64,000 nt of DNA from Cucumis sativus. Taxonomy: Eukaryota > Streptophyta > Magnoliopsida > Cucurbitales > Cucurbitaceae. The position numbers and the translations under genes were made by a program. Numbering within the stretch: position 1 is the stretch's first letter; each line of letters starts with the position of its first letter. The stretch covers positions 17,370,607 to 17,434,606 of the forward strand of contig NC_026656.2 of the NCBI RefSeq assembly GCF_000004075.3. Direction: 5' to 3'. Of the stretch, positions 52,472-64,000 are shown one piece after another. The notes beneath the pieces are model-generated. The model made no database searches. It was not told the DNA's origin and saw nothing but the letters and a program-made list of their open reading frames with translations.

Positions 52472-55400
52472 ATGATAATGCCTCCTTCTCCAGCACTGCG
52501 GAGCTCTCCTGGTAGAGAGTCCAGAGGCAGTAATCATAAGCGAGGCCACAGCTTTGAGAGTGCTGTGCGCATAAGGGAGAAAGATGACGATCTTGCTTTG
52601 TTCAATGAAATGCAGACTCGAGAAAGAGAGGGTTTCCTGCTTCAGTCGGCAGAGGACTTAGAGGACTCATTTTGTAATTACGAGCTTACCTTATTTTATT
52701 ATTTATGCATTTTCTGCTGCCAAATATAAAAGCCAGCCAGTTATTTTGGCTGTCAATCCTCCACTTTTCATAAACTATTCAATTGTTTCTGCAGCTACAA
52801 AATTGAGGCACTTTTCAGATCTGAAGCTTGGTATCTCCATTCCTGTTCGTGGAGAGAATAGTGATTTGCTTAATAATGTAGAAGCGGAGAAAAATGACTA
52901 CGACTGGTTAGTGGCATTATTCCTGTTTCTGGTGACTTACTGTTAACCCCATTGCTTATGTTGTTCGGAATGCTTGCATGTTTAGTCCATGTAAATTCTT
53001 ACTAATTTATACCTATTTACTTATTTTACCAAACTTGCTTTTAAGAATTTTTTAATGGTCGAAATAAGTACTCATTTTAACGGTACTGCTGCTCCTTATA
53101 TAGCATACTGTTGTTTGAAGCTGAATAATTTATTCCCCTTCGCTATGTTCTGACAAAACGTTCTATACTATCAATTTCAAGGTTGTTAACACCTCCCGAC
53201 ACCCCTCTTTTCCCTTCATTGGACGATGAGCCACCTTCAGTTGCTATTGCAAGCAGGGGGAGACCTCGCAGTCAACCCATTTCCATATCGAGATCATCCA
53301 CGGTACGTGTGATGGTTTATATGGTGTAATAATTGAGCTTTGATCATGTTGAATATAGTGTAAGAGCTATTTTACGTTCTGTAATTCTTTGCTGAAACAC
53401 TGAAGAGTATTGTTTTCATAGATGGAAAAAAGTCACAGAAGCAGTACGAGTAGGGGTAGTCCGAGTCCTAATCGTTTAAGCCCATCTCCTAGGTCAGCAA
53501 ACAGCGTGCCTCAATTACGGGGAAGGCAACTGTCGGCCCCACATTCCAGCCCAACTCCAAGTCTGCGCCATGCTACACCATCCAGAAGATCGACTACCCC
53601 AACAAGAAGATCTCCTCCTCCTCCAAGTACGCCATCAACATCTGTGCCAAGGTCTTCCACCCCAACTCCCAGGAGGTTGAGCACAGGGTCTAGCGGAACT
53701 GCTGGAATCTCTGGGGCAAGGGGAACTTCACCCATAAAGTCAGTCAGAGGGAATTCTGCCTCACCTAAAATAAGAGCATGGCAAACCAATATTCCTGGTT
53801 TCTCTTCTGACCCTCCCCCTAACCTTCGAACATCTTTGGATGACCGGCCAGCATCGTATGTGAGAGGGTCCTCACCAGCTTCCCGAAACAGTAGGGACCT
53901 TGCCCACAAATATGGTAGGCAGTCAATGTCTCCAACTGCTTCTAGGAGCATCAGCTCATCTCATAGTCATGATCGAGATCGGTATAGCTCTTACAGCAGA
54001 GGTTCTATAGCCTCATCTGGTGATGATGATTTAGACTCCTTGCAGTCAATTCCTATCAGCAGTTTAGACAATTCATTGTCAAAAGGAGGGATTTCATTTT
54101 CGAATAACAAAGCTCTGGCCTTCTCCAAGAAACACAGAATAGTTTCTAGTTCTGCTCCCAAGAGATCTCTTGATTCCACGATTCGACATTTGGTATGCAT
54201 TTTGTTCTTTTAGTTTCTGAATGATATTATTTCATATGCCTGGAAGTCACATTTTGGTATAAATAAGCTGTAAATTTGCTTTTGTTTTCTCATATTAGTT
54301 TTTTACATTCAACCAATATGCTTTTATTGGGACTGTTTTGGTATTAATATTTGAACTTTGACATGGTAATCATATCAACAGTTTGAGAAACTGGAAAAAA
54401 TGAAAAAACTTTCAACTCTATAAATGTCTCAGTGTGAAGATTTACAGCAAGTGCAATTGTTTGTTAGTCAAAGAAAGATTTGGAATTTGGAAGTAAATTA
54501 AAATATATTTCAGTTCCAATTTACATTGGTGACTTGCTTAAATTATCCCATTTCTTCTCGGGCTTTTGTAGTTCACATGTCATCTAATGGTATTAATGGA
54601 CTTGTTTTTCTTCAGGATCGAAAAAGCCCAAATATGTTTAGGCCACTTTTATCAAGTGTACCTAGCACCACTTTTTACACGGGCAAGGCAAGTTCTGCAC
54701 ATCGTTCTCTGATTTCCAGGAACTCCTCGGTCACAACCAGCAGTAATGCAAGTTCTGATCATGGTACATGTATTGCACTTGATACAGAAGGGAGTGACCA
54801 AAATCAGGATGATATGGTCAATGAATGTGAGAAAATACAATATCATAACAGTCATGAAGAAATATTTGCATTTGATAAGATGGATATTGTTGATGAAGAT
54901 CCCATCCATGATATTAAATCACTTGATAGTGGTCCTGCACTTGGCTGTGATCCGGTTGTCACTGGAGATAGCAGTTACGAAGCTGTTGTCCCAGATATAA
55001 GTTCCACCTCTGACTCTTCTCATGTCCAGGGGGCTGATTTTTCGGAGATTGTTTGCCTTGAAGATACAGTTGTGTGTTCCAGATGTGGTTGCAGGTATCG
55101 TGTTACTGACACAGAGGAAAATGATGCTAATCTTTGTCCAGAATGCAGCAGGGAAGAAAAATGTCTTAGTTTGGCCATCTCCGAAAATATGACTGCAGTC
55201 ACTGAAAGCTTATCAGGGCTGTCTTCAGTAAAATATGAAGATAAGCCATTCGATAAGGTGGAGTTGGTGGTGATTTCTCCAGACTCTGCCTTAGCAAATG
55301 ATTTGGGTGAATCTAGGATTTCTATGTTTGTGGGCAATGTTGAGCAAGATCAAGCATCTTATCCTGAACAAGGCCCAAGTTACGTAGAAAACTTCCCCGC

Positions 55401-57186
55401 AGAAACCCCATCGGAGGAAAGTCAGCATAGCCTTATTAACCATTTGGAGATTGGCCAATCAGCTGTTAGTGGGAACCAGCCCGATACTGGGTCTGGATAC
55501 CAGCAACCTCTTCAGCGTAACGACTATCAAAGCTTGAGATTTGATTCACCAGAAGGTGCAGGAATTTCTATATTGTTAAAGAGGTCAAGCAGCAGTAAGG
55601 GCCCTGTTGTCCAAGGAAGAACTTTTACTGCAAGTACCATATCTTACGATGATCTATCTTTTGCAAGGGATAGCATGAGCAGTTTGAGAAGCTCTATTGG
55701 ACACAGCAGTTTTTCCGCATCATCATCAGCTGATTTTAGCTCAGCCAGACAGATTGAAGCGCGAATGCAACGACAGTTAAGTTTAAGTTCAAGGAAAGGG
55801 GAGTTGGAGAACAAAAAAGGTGAAATTAGCGTGAAATCACATTGCGCTGAGATAGCTTCCAGCGGAATACCAGCCAGTGCCCATCCTATATCAGGCTTTG
55901 AAACTTGTAAGCAAGATGAAAATGTGGATTTTTATGTGGCCAATTTAGAGTGTTCCTCGTGCCAGGGAACTACTACGTCTTCTCAGAAAGCCGAACTAGC
56001 TTCTGAAAATGGGAAGTCAGATGATACCTCTTCAATTTCAGTAGCTGTTGTAGAGGAGGATAAATTTGAATACGACACGTGTAGGATATTGGACACGTGT
56101 ACCTCAGAATTGTCAAGGTATGCCGTCAGCATCATTTTGAAATTTTCTTGGGGACATGTTATCCAAAATGGTTAATTATGTTTTGCATGTAAACAGGGAG
56201 GACTCATCAGGCGGTAGGAGTGTCTCGGATAAGGACGCATCGGTTACAAATTCCGACTGTTCCAAATTGGAGGGACACAACATGCTTGGTGATGTGTTTG
56301 AAGATGAACGTTCAGAGGTTTCCACTCATCCAATGATAACAATATCGGAAACAGAAGCCACCCAAATAGCCGAGGTGGTAGCTTCAGGTTCACAGGATGA
56401 TATATCAACAATATCAATGATTCCACTGGAAGAGGAATCTGTGGTTCTTAGCGGGCCTGACCAGGATCTAACACCTTCTATTATTAATGCCGAAAAATCT
56501 GATGGCATCCTAGGTATGAAAGTTTCTTAGATGGTAAATTATATGCTATTCTTTCAGTTCTCTCCTTGCAGCTCTTTTAAGTTCCTAAATTTCTCTTTAA
56601 TACGGCGATCTTGAATTTATTTGAGACCAATCCTGGTTTTTAATCATGTCCTCGGCTTAAATTACTTCTAAACTGCTTTTGATGAATTTTGAATCTGGCT
56701 CCTTTCCCTGATAAAACTTTATGTTTGGCAGAAGAATCGACAGTCATTGTTGATTATCAGGGCAAAACAAAGGTGGTAAGAAGCTTGACACTTGAAGAGG
56801 CAACAGATACAATACTTTTCTGTAGCTCCATTGTTCATGATCTAGCCTACTCAGCTGCTACCATAGCAATCGAGAAGGAAAAAGAAAAAGAAAAGGAAAA
56901 GGAAAATGAGGTTACATTGGAAGCCTCACGACCAATGGTTACCATTTTGGGGAAATCTAACACTAACAGAAGTGATCTGCGCCATAGAACAGGAGGCAAA
57001 CGGGTTATGAAATCACAAAAACCTAGACAACGCCGTGTCGAAATGAGTACAAAGCCCCCTATTGCTTATACTGAAAATGATGAGAACACCGACGAGTCCA
57101 CCATTCGAAATGTAGGCCTTCCTAATCAAGTGGACACCGCGAAACCTCCAAAGCTGGAATCGAAATGCAACTGCAGTATAATGTGA
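52472..57186 (+). CDS. BPP-like Ser/Pro-rich basic protein with zinc-ribbon-like motif and C-terminal CaaX-like box, 7 exons, 1159 aa
   Basis: Exons: 52472-52673, 52795-52906, 53182-53302, 53422-54192, 54616-56117, 56197-56513 and 56732-57186, all GT-AG and in phase. Translation may start at 52472 or at the next ATG, 52478. The opening ([34 protein letters not shown]) is diagnostic of the plant family containing BASIC PROLINE-RICH PROTEIN 1 (microtubule-associated) and At1g27850. A Ser/Pro/Arg-rich basic region (about 140-400) is the likely microtubule-binding part. An acidic half follows with CxxC...CxxC (C556, C559, C576, C579), then a Glu/Lys run (KEKEKEK). The protein ends CNCSIM, a possible CaaX prenylation signal. 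A microtubule role is inferred from the family. Confidence 0.9.
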
Positions 57187-60100
57187 TTCTAACGAATAGT
57201 GCCCTTGCTTGTCCATCCTTCCCATCTTCTTCCTCAGACAACGAAAGCTCACTACCACACATATTTAACCAAAAGACCTCTCGTGTTCTGCGGGGGCTTG
57301 TCTGGGTAATTGCCACATGATTTCATTCAAATCCAGTTTAATGTATAAGAAATGCCACGACATGTTGGTGATGTAAATGTAAAGTTTTTTTTTTCTCCTT
57401 TTGTTTTTTGATTGCTATTTAGGGCTGATATTTACTCGAGAGGTCGTAGGGATTTCATTTCTTCACAGATAGTTTGCTCCCGTTGCCACATTCTTGTTGA
57501 TTATTCTTATTTGATTCAAGTGCTCAGAAGCAGTGTTAAATATAAAGCCTCTCATTCATATTCATTATTTCCATATTGTAAAGTATTACCCCTATTCAAA
57601 AGTAACCTCTGATTTGGCTTGTTCTATTCATTCTCAATCTCATTTGATATTAACTGATGTCACAAATAACACTATTCTTCTTATGCTAACATTTGTTTCT
57701 CTTCCTCTATGTCTCTTATGTTTTTCAGGTTTCAATTATTGACAGAAATTTTTTGTACAATTGAGAGATATTTGACTCAGTCAAGCTGGTGCAGCAGTGC
57801 TGTCTGGTTGCTGATGCTGCTGCCCTGCTCCAACAGTTTGTAAAACTGGGTCAAGTATGTCTCACAATTTCACAATATCATTTATTAGTCATAACCTAAT
57901 TGAAGTACAAACATCCAATGTGAGCCCATCTTCCCCATGTGGAAAAGGGAAATAATGAAAAAAAAAAGGAAAAGAAAAAGGCCATAACTCAAATACCCCA
58001 CCTTCAATCTACTCTCAATTATCATTTTTGGCACTCAGACTGCCTAACTTGCTGGCCACTTTTCCTTTTGAGAAAATTTAAATAGCAGTAGGTGGCGATT
58101 TTGGATTCGCCCTGGTTATTGATAATACTAAGAAGATTAGTTTAATTATTGCCAGTTTTGATAACCTTTTAGTTTTTGGTATTTAGTTTTGAAAATTAAA
58201 TTTATAGGCACTATTTCTTAGGAAATTTTTTGATTGTGAAGTAAGGACATAGTTTTCAAAAAACTAAACTGTTATCGGTCCTATATTTCTGGTGTCGCTC
58301 ACACAACTCTTCTGCACCCCCACAACTACTTGTGGCCCACTGGTAGTCTTTTCTAAGTTTCTTTGACAACATGTATAGGGAGAGGATTAAACCTTTGACA
58401 AATACCATCCCAATGCTCATTTTGGCTGAATTTTTGTAGTTGATTGGAATTGTTCAGTAATATCTAACCAAGCAGCTTTCATTTCTTGGATTAATCGGGT
58501 CAGTATGACTATCTATTTATGATCGAAAGAGACAAAATTTGATCAAACGGGTCTAGGCAAGCTCTTGCTCAGGCCTCAAGTTCAGGCCCATGCCCCTTGT
58601 TGGATCATTCTTTGGAACATACTATGTTTTGGTTTGCTTGTTGTATCATGTTTTGAAACACGTTTTCAATTACACCAAAATTTTCTTGATTCTTGGGGAT
58701 ATTTTTTTGTCCTTTTAAAAATATTTTGGTTTACCTATTTGATATTTTCTTTAATTAAAAAATATTTACAAAGTTAATGTCAAAATTCAGAGACTTTAGT
58801 CCATTTGGTTCAATACAAATTTAGTAATCATCACTTGGTAAGAACTATGTATGAGGTTTAGTAGAAACTACGGAAATCCAATTCTATAGTTATAACTTCT
58901 TTTCAAATCATATTGATCTAAATTTACAATTTAACATAGCATTTTATTTATTTTTCAAAATAATGCACCAAGGATAAACCTCCCCAGAAAAAAACTTGTT
59001 GTATTGAATCCTATGGTAGTCTTTTCTTTTAACATAAAAAGACAAAATTTAAAACTAAGTTTTATCACTTTCAAGAATTCTTTTATGGGAGTGGGATAGA
59101 TTCTGACTGCTTTGCACCCCATGTGAATTGCTCAGTGTAAAAAGTCCATCAATTCCCATGCAATTAATTTTCTTTTCGCTTAAAATACTATTTTTATCCC
59201 ATTTCTCGATTTTTGATGTATTTTTAATTATCTAATTTTATCTATAGTGTTTTTTTTATATATAAAATTTTAGACATATATTTTCATGTTTTATTTTTTA
59301 TATTAAAATTATTGTTGGTTTAAATTAACTTTGATCAAACTAAGTTTAAGATCTATTGAAGTACGGACACTAAAATTAGAGTAATTAAAATGATATTTTG
59401 ACCTAATTTTGCCTTCGTCTTAATCACACGCTTCTCCAAACTAGCTCTTATACTCTCACTTAATGTTTGATACTAACTTTTATTGTATAAAATATGCCAA
59501 CGTGAAAATATAATTACTCAATTCATGGGAGGTTTAATGTTGTTGATCATTAAATCTTTATCATTATTTCATTTTAATCCTTAAAGTTTAAAATTAAGTT
59601 TTCTAATTCGGTGTACATGAATTGGATTGAAGTTTTTAGGCCAATTTCATAGATCCGAAAATGGACTCAATCCAACGTTTTAAAATATGGGCGTGGGTAT
59701 ATGGGTTGGGTTGATTGAATTTTGATGATACTTTTTTTCTATATTGGTGAGGTTATCATAATATTATGCATACATTAACATTATAGCACCCATATAGATA
59801 TCATCCTATCTCTAAGAAAATATGGTAACTTTTAATTCTATTTTTTGTGCAGTAAAGTTTAATAGTTTGGGTCAATACTATTTTTAGCGTTAGATGTTTT
59901 TGTTGCAATGGAATAATAATTATACTGATTTATTCATAAATCATACCGAAAGGACTAAAGTGGTATTTTAAACTAATTATGTTATGAGTATTCAGTTATT
60001 CTTTTGGAATTACTTGCCAAGTTGCCACATGTATGCTGCTTTGTCTCCATTCCCAACCATCTCCTCTTTTCTTTGCTTTTTTTAATTCCCTCCATAACAG

Positions 60101-60739
60101 ATCTGCTGCAGTTTCTCAGCTTTTCAATGCTTTAATTTTACCGTTCACCATAGATTTGAGCTCTATCATATTCATACCAAACCCATCATCCCCCTTTTGA
60201 TTCTCTCTTCAATGTTTTGAAGTTAATCTGATCATAGCCTTCATTTCCTTCCACCCCTTCTTCTACTACTTCTACAAATCATTACATTTGTACCCACTTC
60301 TACTAATTTTGCCTGCTATTCTGAGCTTCCCTGCTATGGAAATTACACATTTCTTTACTCTTGTGTTAATTTCGAAATCTACATCCCTTTACTGCTTCAA
60401 ATGGGTCCCTTATCTCCTTCAGTGACGTAAATTTTAGCATTCAGACATGGTGAGGTTCTACTTCTTGTCGGGTTTTATTGTTTTCATTTCCTCATTCGTC
60501 TTCTGAATGCGAAACGAAACTTTTCTTTTTCTTTTTCTTCTTTTTTCAATTCTGTGGGCTTTCGGATGTCTCTTTTCGGTCTCTTTTTTTATCTTTTCCA
60601 ATGATGCTGAAATCTAGATCTTTTTTTTGGTTTGCATTTGAAGTTGGGGTCCAGTGTTTTCTAGTGATCTTTGAAGTATGCACGCCATCTGTTTGATAAT
60701 ATGTCTGTGAGAGTGTGAGAGAGGTTTCTTGTGATCAAA
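57187..60739. other. Spacer between the BPP-like and remorin genes
   Basis: The first ~250 bp are probably 3' UTR. The middle is A/T-rich with no recognisable gene. From about 60000 to 60739 the sequence turns pyrimidine-rich with many TTC and TCC units, consistent with the remorin promoter and leader; a T-rich run lies at 60520-60550. Unrecognised open frames at 57412-57742, 58565-58777 and 60478-60696 are not called genes. Confidence 0.5.
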
Positions 60740-63047
60740 ATGAGGGGGAGAGAGGAGAATGGGTATGACAACAATGGATCAAAGCATGAAAAGGCTATGG
60801 GTTTTGATTTTCATAGAGGAAATGGAATTAATGGCGGTTTTCATCGCCGGGTAGTCACTGCGAAATCAACTCCATCGAAGTGGGACGATGCACAGAAGTG
60901 GATATTTGGGTTGCCAAGAGGAGGAGAAAAAGGGGAGTCTAAAGTCAAGCATAGAAACTCGAATGCTGATGACTTGCGGCTTATAGCTGCTGTGCCACAA
61001 CAAGAGCATGAGTATTTGAGCATTGGAGAAAAAAGGATCGAAGGGGAAGAAGAAAATGGAGGATTTGCTTCTGCTATGACTAGTCGAAGTGAAGCAGAAA
61101 CAAAGAAGATGGAATGCGGTGAACCCATTTGGAGAGTCAATAAGCCATTGGAAAGCTGCAAGACGATGGTTAGATCTGTATGTGTGAGGGACATGGGAAC
61201 AGATATGACTCCCATAGCGAGTCAGGAGCCTTCAAGGACGGCTACTCCAGTTAGAGCCACAACCCCTGTTCTTCAGAGTCCTATAACTTCTGGATCTTCC
61301 ACTCCAGCAAGGCCTCACCATGAGATGCAAACCATCGAAGATCGTCAAGCAGGTTTTGCTTCTACCGCCATGGTGGTGAAAAACCAGAGCCAGAGCTCTG
61401 ATCAGACTCTACAGATGGACTCTATGGAAACTAGAGCAATGGCTTGGGATGAAGCAGAACGAGCCAAGCATATGGCAAGGTAACTATTTGATCCCTTTTC
61501 ATTTCTTTTTAGTTCTGCCTTTGCCTTTCAAGTTCTGAACAGCGATCACTTTGGCCCGATTGATAACTTCTGTTTTATTCCGAAGTTCAAGAAACTAGTT
61601 GTAAGTTTTGAAAGCATCCCATTTTGTGGGTCTTTTTCGTTTTTTCATTAAACAAAAAGGAAAAAATGGAGGATATCAGACTCATCCTTTCAGACTGAAA
61701 TCCTGATGATTGAATGTCCTCTCCTTCTTTGCAATCCTTCTTTAGGATGCTGCATCGGGAGGACTTAAAATGCTAGATTTAACACTTGGATGTTCATGAT
61801 ATGCTGATTGTTCTGCATTTCAAGGTATAAACGTGAAGAAGTGAGGATACAAGCATGGGAAACCAGCGAGAAGAAGAAAGCAGAGTCAAAAATGAGAAAA
61901 ATGGAGGTACTTTCTTCTAAACTTGAATGTCTAGTTGAACTTTGATCCAAATCATTTCTTCGTTATAGTATAGTTTCTGTAGTTTGGCTAGATCTCCTAA
62001 ATTGTATCTGTCATTAGTTTTCTTCCACAGCAGCTTTTCTTTTGATGCGCCAAAGAGAAAAAATGGAAAGATTGGATTTGAAAGGGTGCTGTAGCTCACC
62101 TGTCTTATGTCTAGCTAGATTTCGAAAAACTCAGACGAATTTTCTCTTTTTTATATAGCTCAAATCGTAATACAATTGTTCATAGCTTGTATATATTATA
62201 TCAATGTGTTAGCCTATCCAAGGTAAAAAACAGTCAACGTTCTAATAACTATAAACGTTTAGCGATATTTTTTAACCAACCCATTAAAACTATAAGATAA
62301 TATTTAAAATTACTCAAATTACTCAATTTAAGTAGGAGTAAACTTGAACTAAAAGGACTCAAATAGCATTTTATCTACTCATCTTTTGTTGAGAATCCCT
62401 TCTCCAAGGGACCTACAAGGTCTATAAAATTAGATGAGTTATATACCACACAAATTAATTTTAAGATGGAACTCCATGTTATCAAATATAGTCTCAGACA
62501 TCATGAAGCACCCCAACAAGTGTTTGACAAGAGCAAAAAAATTGAGATTCGATTAAAAAATGGTAAACTTGAAGATGCTCCATCTCTTGAAAGACATGTT
62601 GAGAATCCCACGTTGGAAAAATCAAAGGACTCACAATCTTTATAAGATAGATAACATATTTAATTGCCAATTGTTTTTGTATTGAAACCCTATGTTATCT
62701 AATATATTTCTTTTTGCAATTCATTTCTTCCTTGAAGTTGTAGTGATCATGAAATCCACAAAACATCTTTCAACATAGAATCCAATGAACAGTTCTGGTG
62801 TCTTTATTTATTTATTTTAATTATATATGAACAGAAAAGGGCAGAGAAAATGAAAGCTGGTGCACAAGAGACGCTGGCAGATAAACTAGCAGCCACAAGA
62901 AGAATAGCTGAAGAGAAACGTGCAAATGCAGAGGCAAAACTAAATAAGAAATCTGTAAGAACTTCTGAAAAGGCTGATTATATTAGGAGGACTGGTCATT
63001 TGCCTTCTTATTTCTCCTTCAAGTTGCCTTCTCTCTGCTGCTGGTAG
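60740..63047 (+). CDS. Remorin-family protein, 3 exons, 344 aa
   Basis: Exons: 60740-61479, 61825-61906 and 62835-63047, all GT-AG and in phase. The ATG at 60740 is the first in frame. The long N-terminal part is disordered, with KWDDAQKWIFGLPR (about 48-61), a conserved opening of this remorin subgroup, and a Ser/Thr/Pro-rich stretch (TPVRATTPVLQSPITSGSSTP) likely to be phosphorylated. The C-terminal Remorin_C domain (about 235-330) is a Lys/Glu/Ala coiled coil (AWDEAERAKHMARYKREEVRIQAW, KLNKKSVRTSEKADYIRRTG). It ends LPSLCCW, a remorin membrane-anchor type tail whose cysteines are candidate S-acylation sites. Remorins organise plasma-membrane nanodomains in immunity, symbiosis and virus movement. 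The likely homologue is At1g67590. Intron 2 holds an LTR-like repeat pair. Confidence 0.95.
62387..62710 (+). repeat. LTR-like direct repeat pair in remorin intron 2
   Basis: TGTTGAGAATCCC occurs at 62387 and again at 62597, 210 bp apart. Each is followed by similar blocks (AGATGAGTTATA or AGATAGATAA, then CATGTTATCAAATATA or TATGTTATCTAATATA). The opening resembles LTR starts common in eudicot retroelements. The pair could be a decayed small LTR element; no PBS or target duplication was found. Confidence 0.45.
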
Positions 63048-63491
63048 ATTCAATATTTCCCTTTTCAGGCACCTGCCTCTTTATTAAGTTTAATCAGCCC
63101 TTGTCCACCACCTTTTCAATGCCACTTGCTTTTTCTCCATGAATATCTGTAAAATGCATTTTACCTCAGAATTGTTACAAAATATTGAAATTTTGAAGTG
63201 AAATATCGTCTGTTCTGGTTTTTAGTTGCTTCTTGTGTTCTATTGTCTTTGTGCTGCTTTCTAGTATTATTTCATGGAGGGGCCAACTTTTGGAACTTGC
63301 CTCAAAATTGTTGTCAAACAAATTAATTGGTTTACTATTTATGACCAATTAATTTGGGAATATTAATACTCATATCCACATTATTGACCGTTTTTAATAG
63401 CTAGTTTGAGAATATTCTCTCTATATAAAATAAGTTCCGTCCAAATAATAGTAAGGATAATAATAATATCGATATGATTAGAGTTTGATTT

Positions 63492-63649
63492 AGATTTGTA
63501 TTACAAGTTCACATGTTCATGTGATTTTTTTTAAAAAGCCCGTTGAGCATTTGTTTAACCACTTTTGTTTAGATTTGTATTACAAGTTCACATGTTCATG
63601 TAATTTTTTTTAAAAAGCCCATTGAGCATTTGTTTAACCACTTTTGTTT
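63492..63649. repeat. 79-bp tandem duplication
   Basis: Copies 63492-63570 and 63571-63649 begin AGATTTGTATTACAAG and differ at only two visible positions (GTGATT/GTAATT and CCCGTT/CCCATT). Confidence 0.93.
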
Positions 63650-63674
63650 TTTGTCTTAACATAGGACAAATTTT

Positions 63675-63860
63675 AAGACAAATTTAGCAATTAGATTCAA
63701 AATAATTAAGTATATAAACATATTTTAAAAAATTTGCAAATATAACAAAATTTGTCCAATTAGTTTATCACTTATAGACAACGTTGCAGATATTGGTCTA
63801 TCACTTATAGATCATAACAAATAGATAAATATTGGTTTTAATTGTAATAATTAAATTATT
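63675..63860. repeat. Recurrent A/T-rich spacer repeat copy
   Basis: Blocks such as TTAGCAATTAG, TTTGCAAATATAAC and two TATCACTTATAGA units match the family seen in other spacers of the window. The doubled TATCACTTATAGA is a hallmark I associate with cucurbit repeats, from memory. Confidence 0.45.
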
Positions 63861-63885
63861 AGCTAAATTTTAAAAACATAAAAAA

Positions 63886-64000
63886 AAATACTTAATACTT
63901 GTTTTATTCAACATTGGCAGGGTGCGAAAAAAATATACAAAAATCAAAAGAAATACTTAATACTTGTTTTATTCAACATTGGCAGGGTGCGAAAAAAATA
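63886..64000. repeat. 65-bp tandem repeat running off the window end
   Basis: The block AAATACTTAATACTTG at 63886 recurs at 63951 and both copies continue through GGCAGGGTGCGAAAAAAATA. The second copy is cut by the window edge, so the array may be longer. Confidence 0.9.

Noticed and set aside
53511-53951. 146-residue minus-strand open frame
   Set aside because: It is antisense to the Ser/Pro-rich exon 4 of the BPP-like gene; biased codon composition explains its length.

Overview
This window is nuclear DNA of a flowering plant (a eudicot). Ten protein-coding genes can be assembled by hand as GT-AG spliced models, and all resemble known plant families: a thimet oligopeptidase, the F-box protein SKIP14, a YqaJ-type PD-(D/E)XK nuclease, a GT-1/GT-4 trihelix factor, a B12D protein, an ankyrin-repeat protein, plastid FabG, a mitochondrial RsfS/Iojap protein, a BPP-like serine/proline-rich protein and a remorin. 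The AT-rich spacers carry a recurrent A/T-rich repeat that I associate with cucurbit genomes. That lineage call is an inference from memory; eudicot is firmer.

Layout: 1-2.1 kb spacer; 2.1-13.4 kb thimet oligopeptidase (-, 20 exons, with a tiny LTR element in an intron); 13.4-18.2 kb spacer and SKIP14 leader; 18.2-20.4 kb SKIP14 (+); 21.9-24.0 kb nuclease (-), divergent from 24.8-28.3 kb GT-1-like factor (+); 29.1-29.6 kb B12D (-), divergent from 32.3-34.8 kb ankyrin gene (+); 36.9-40.5 kb FabG (-); 42.2-45.0 kb RsfS (-); a 7.5-kb AT-rich spacer; 52.5-57.2 kb BPP-like gene (+); 60.7-63.0 kb remorin (+); and a repeat-rich end.

The genes do not form a pathway. Several products probably act in organelles: FabG in plastid fatty-acid synthesis, RsfS in mitochondrial ribosome silencing, B12D in the mitochondrial membrane, and the nuclease by its predicted N-terminal presequence. 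From memory, the homologues of the oligopeptidase, nuclease, RsfS and remorin run in the same order along Arabidopsis chromosome 1 (At1g67690 to At1g67590). SKIP14 and GT-4 are neighbours on chromosome 3. The window therefore looks like an ancestral gene block that Arabidopsis has split.

I found no clearly new multi-gene system. The most notable items are a 270-bp LTR element with PBS, PPT and a 5-bp target duplication inside an intron, a tandem 16-residue duplication at the C-terminus of the GT-1-like factor, a possible CaaX prenylation box on the BPP-like protein, a plant copy of a phage-type recombination nuclease, and several young tandem duplications in introns and spacers.
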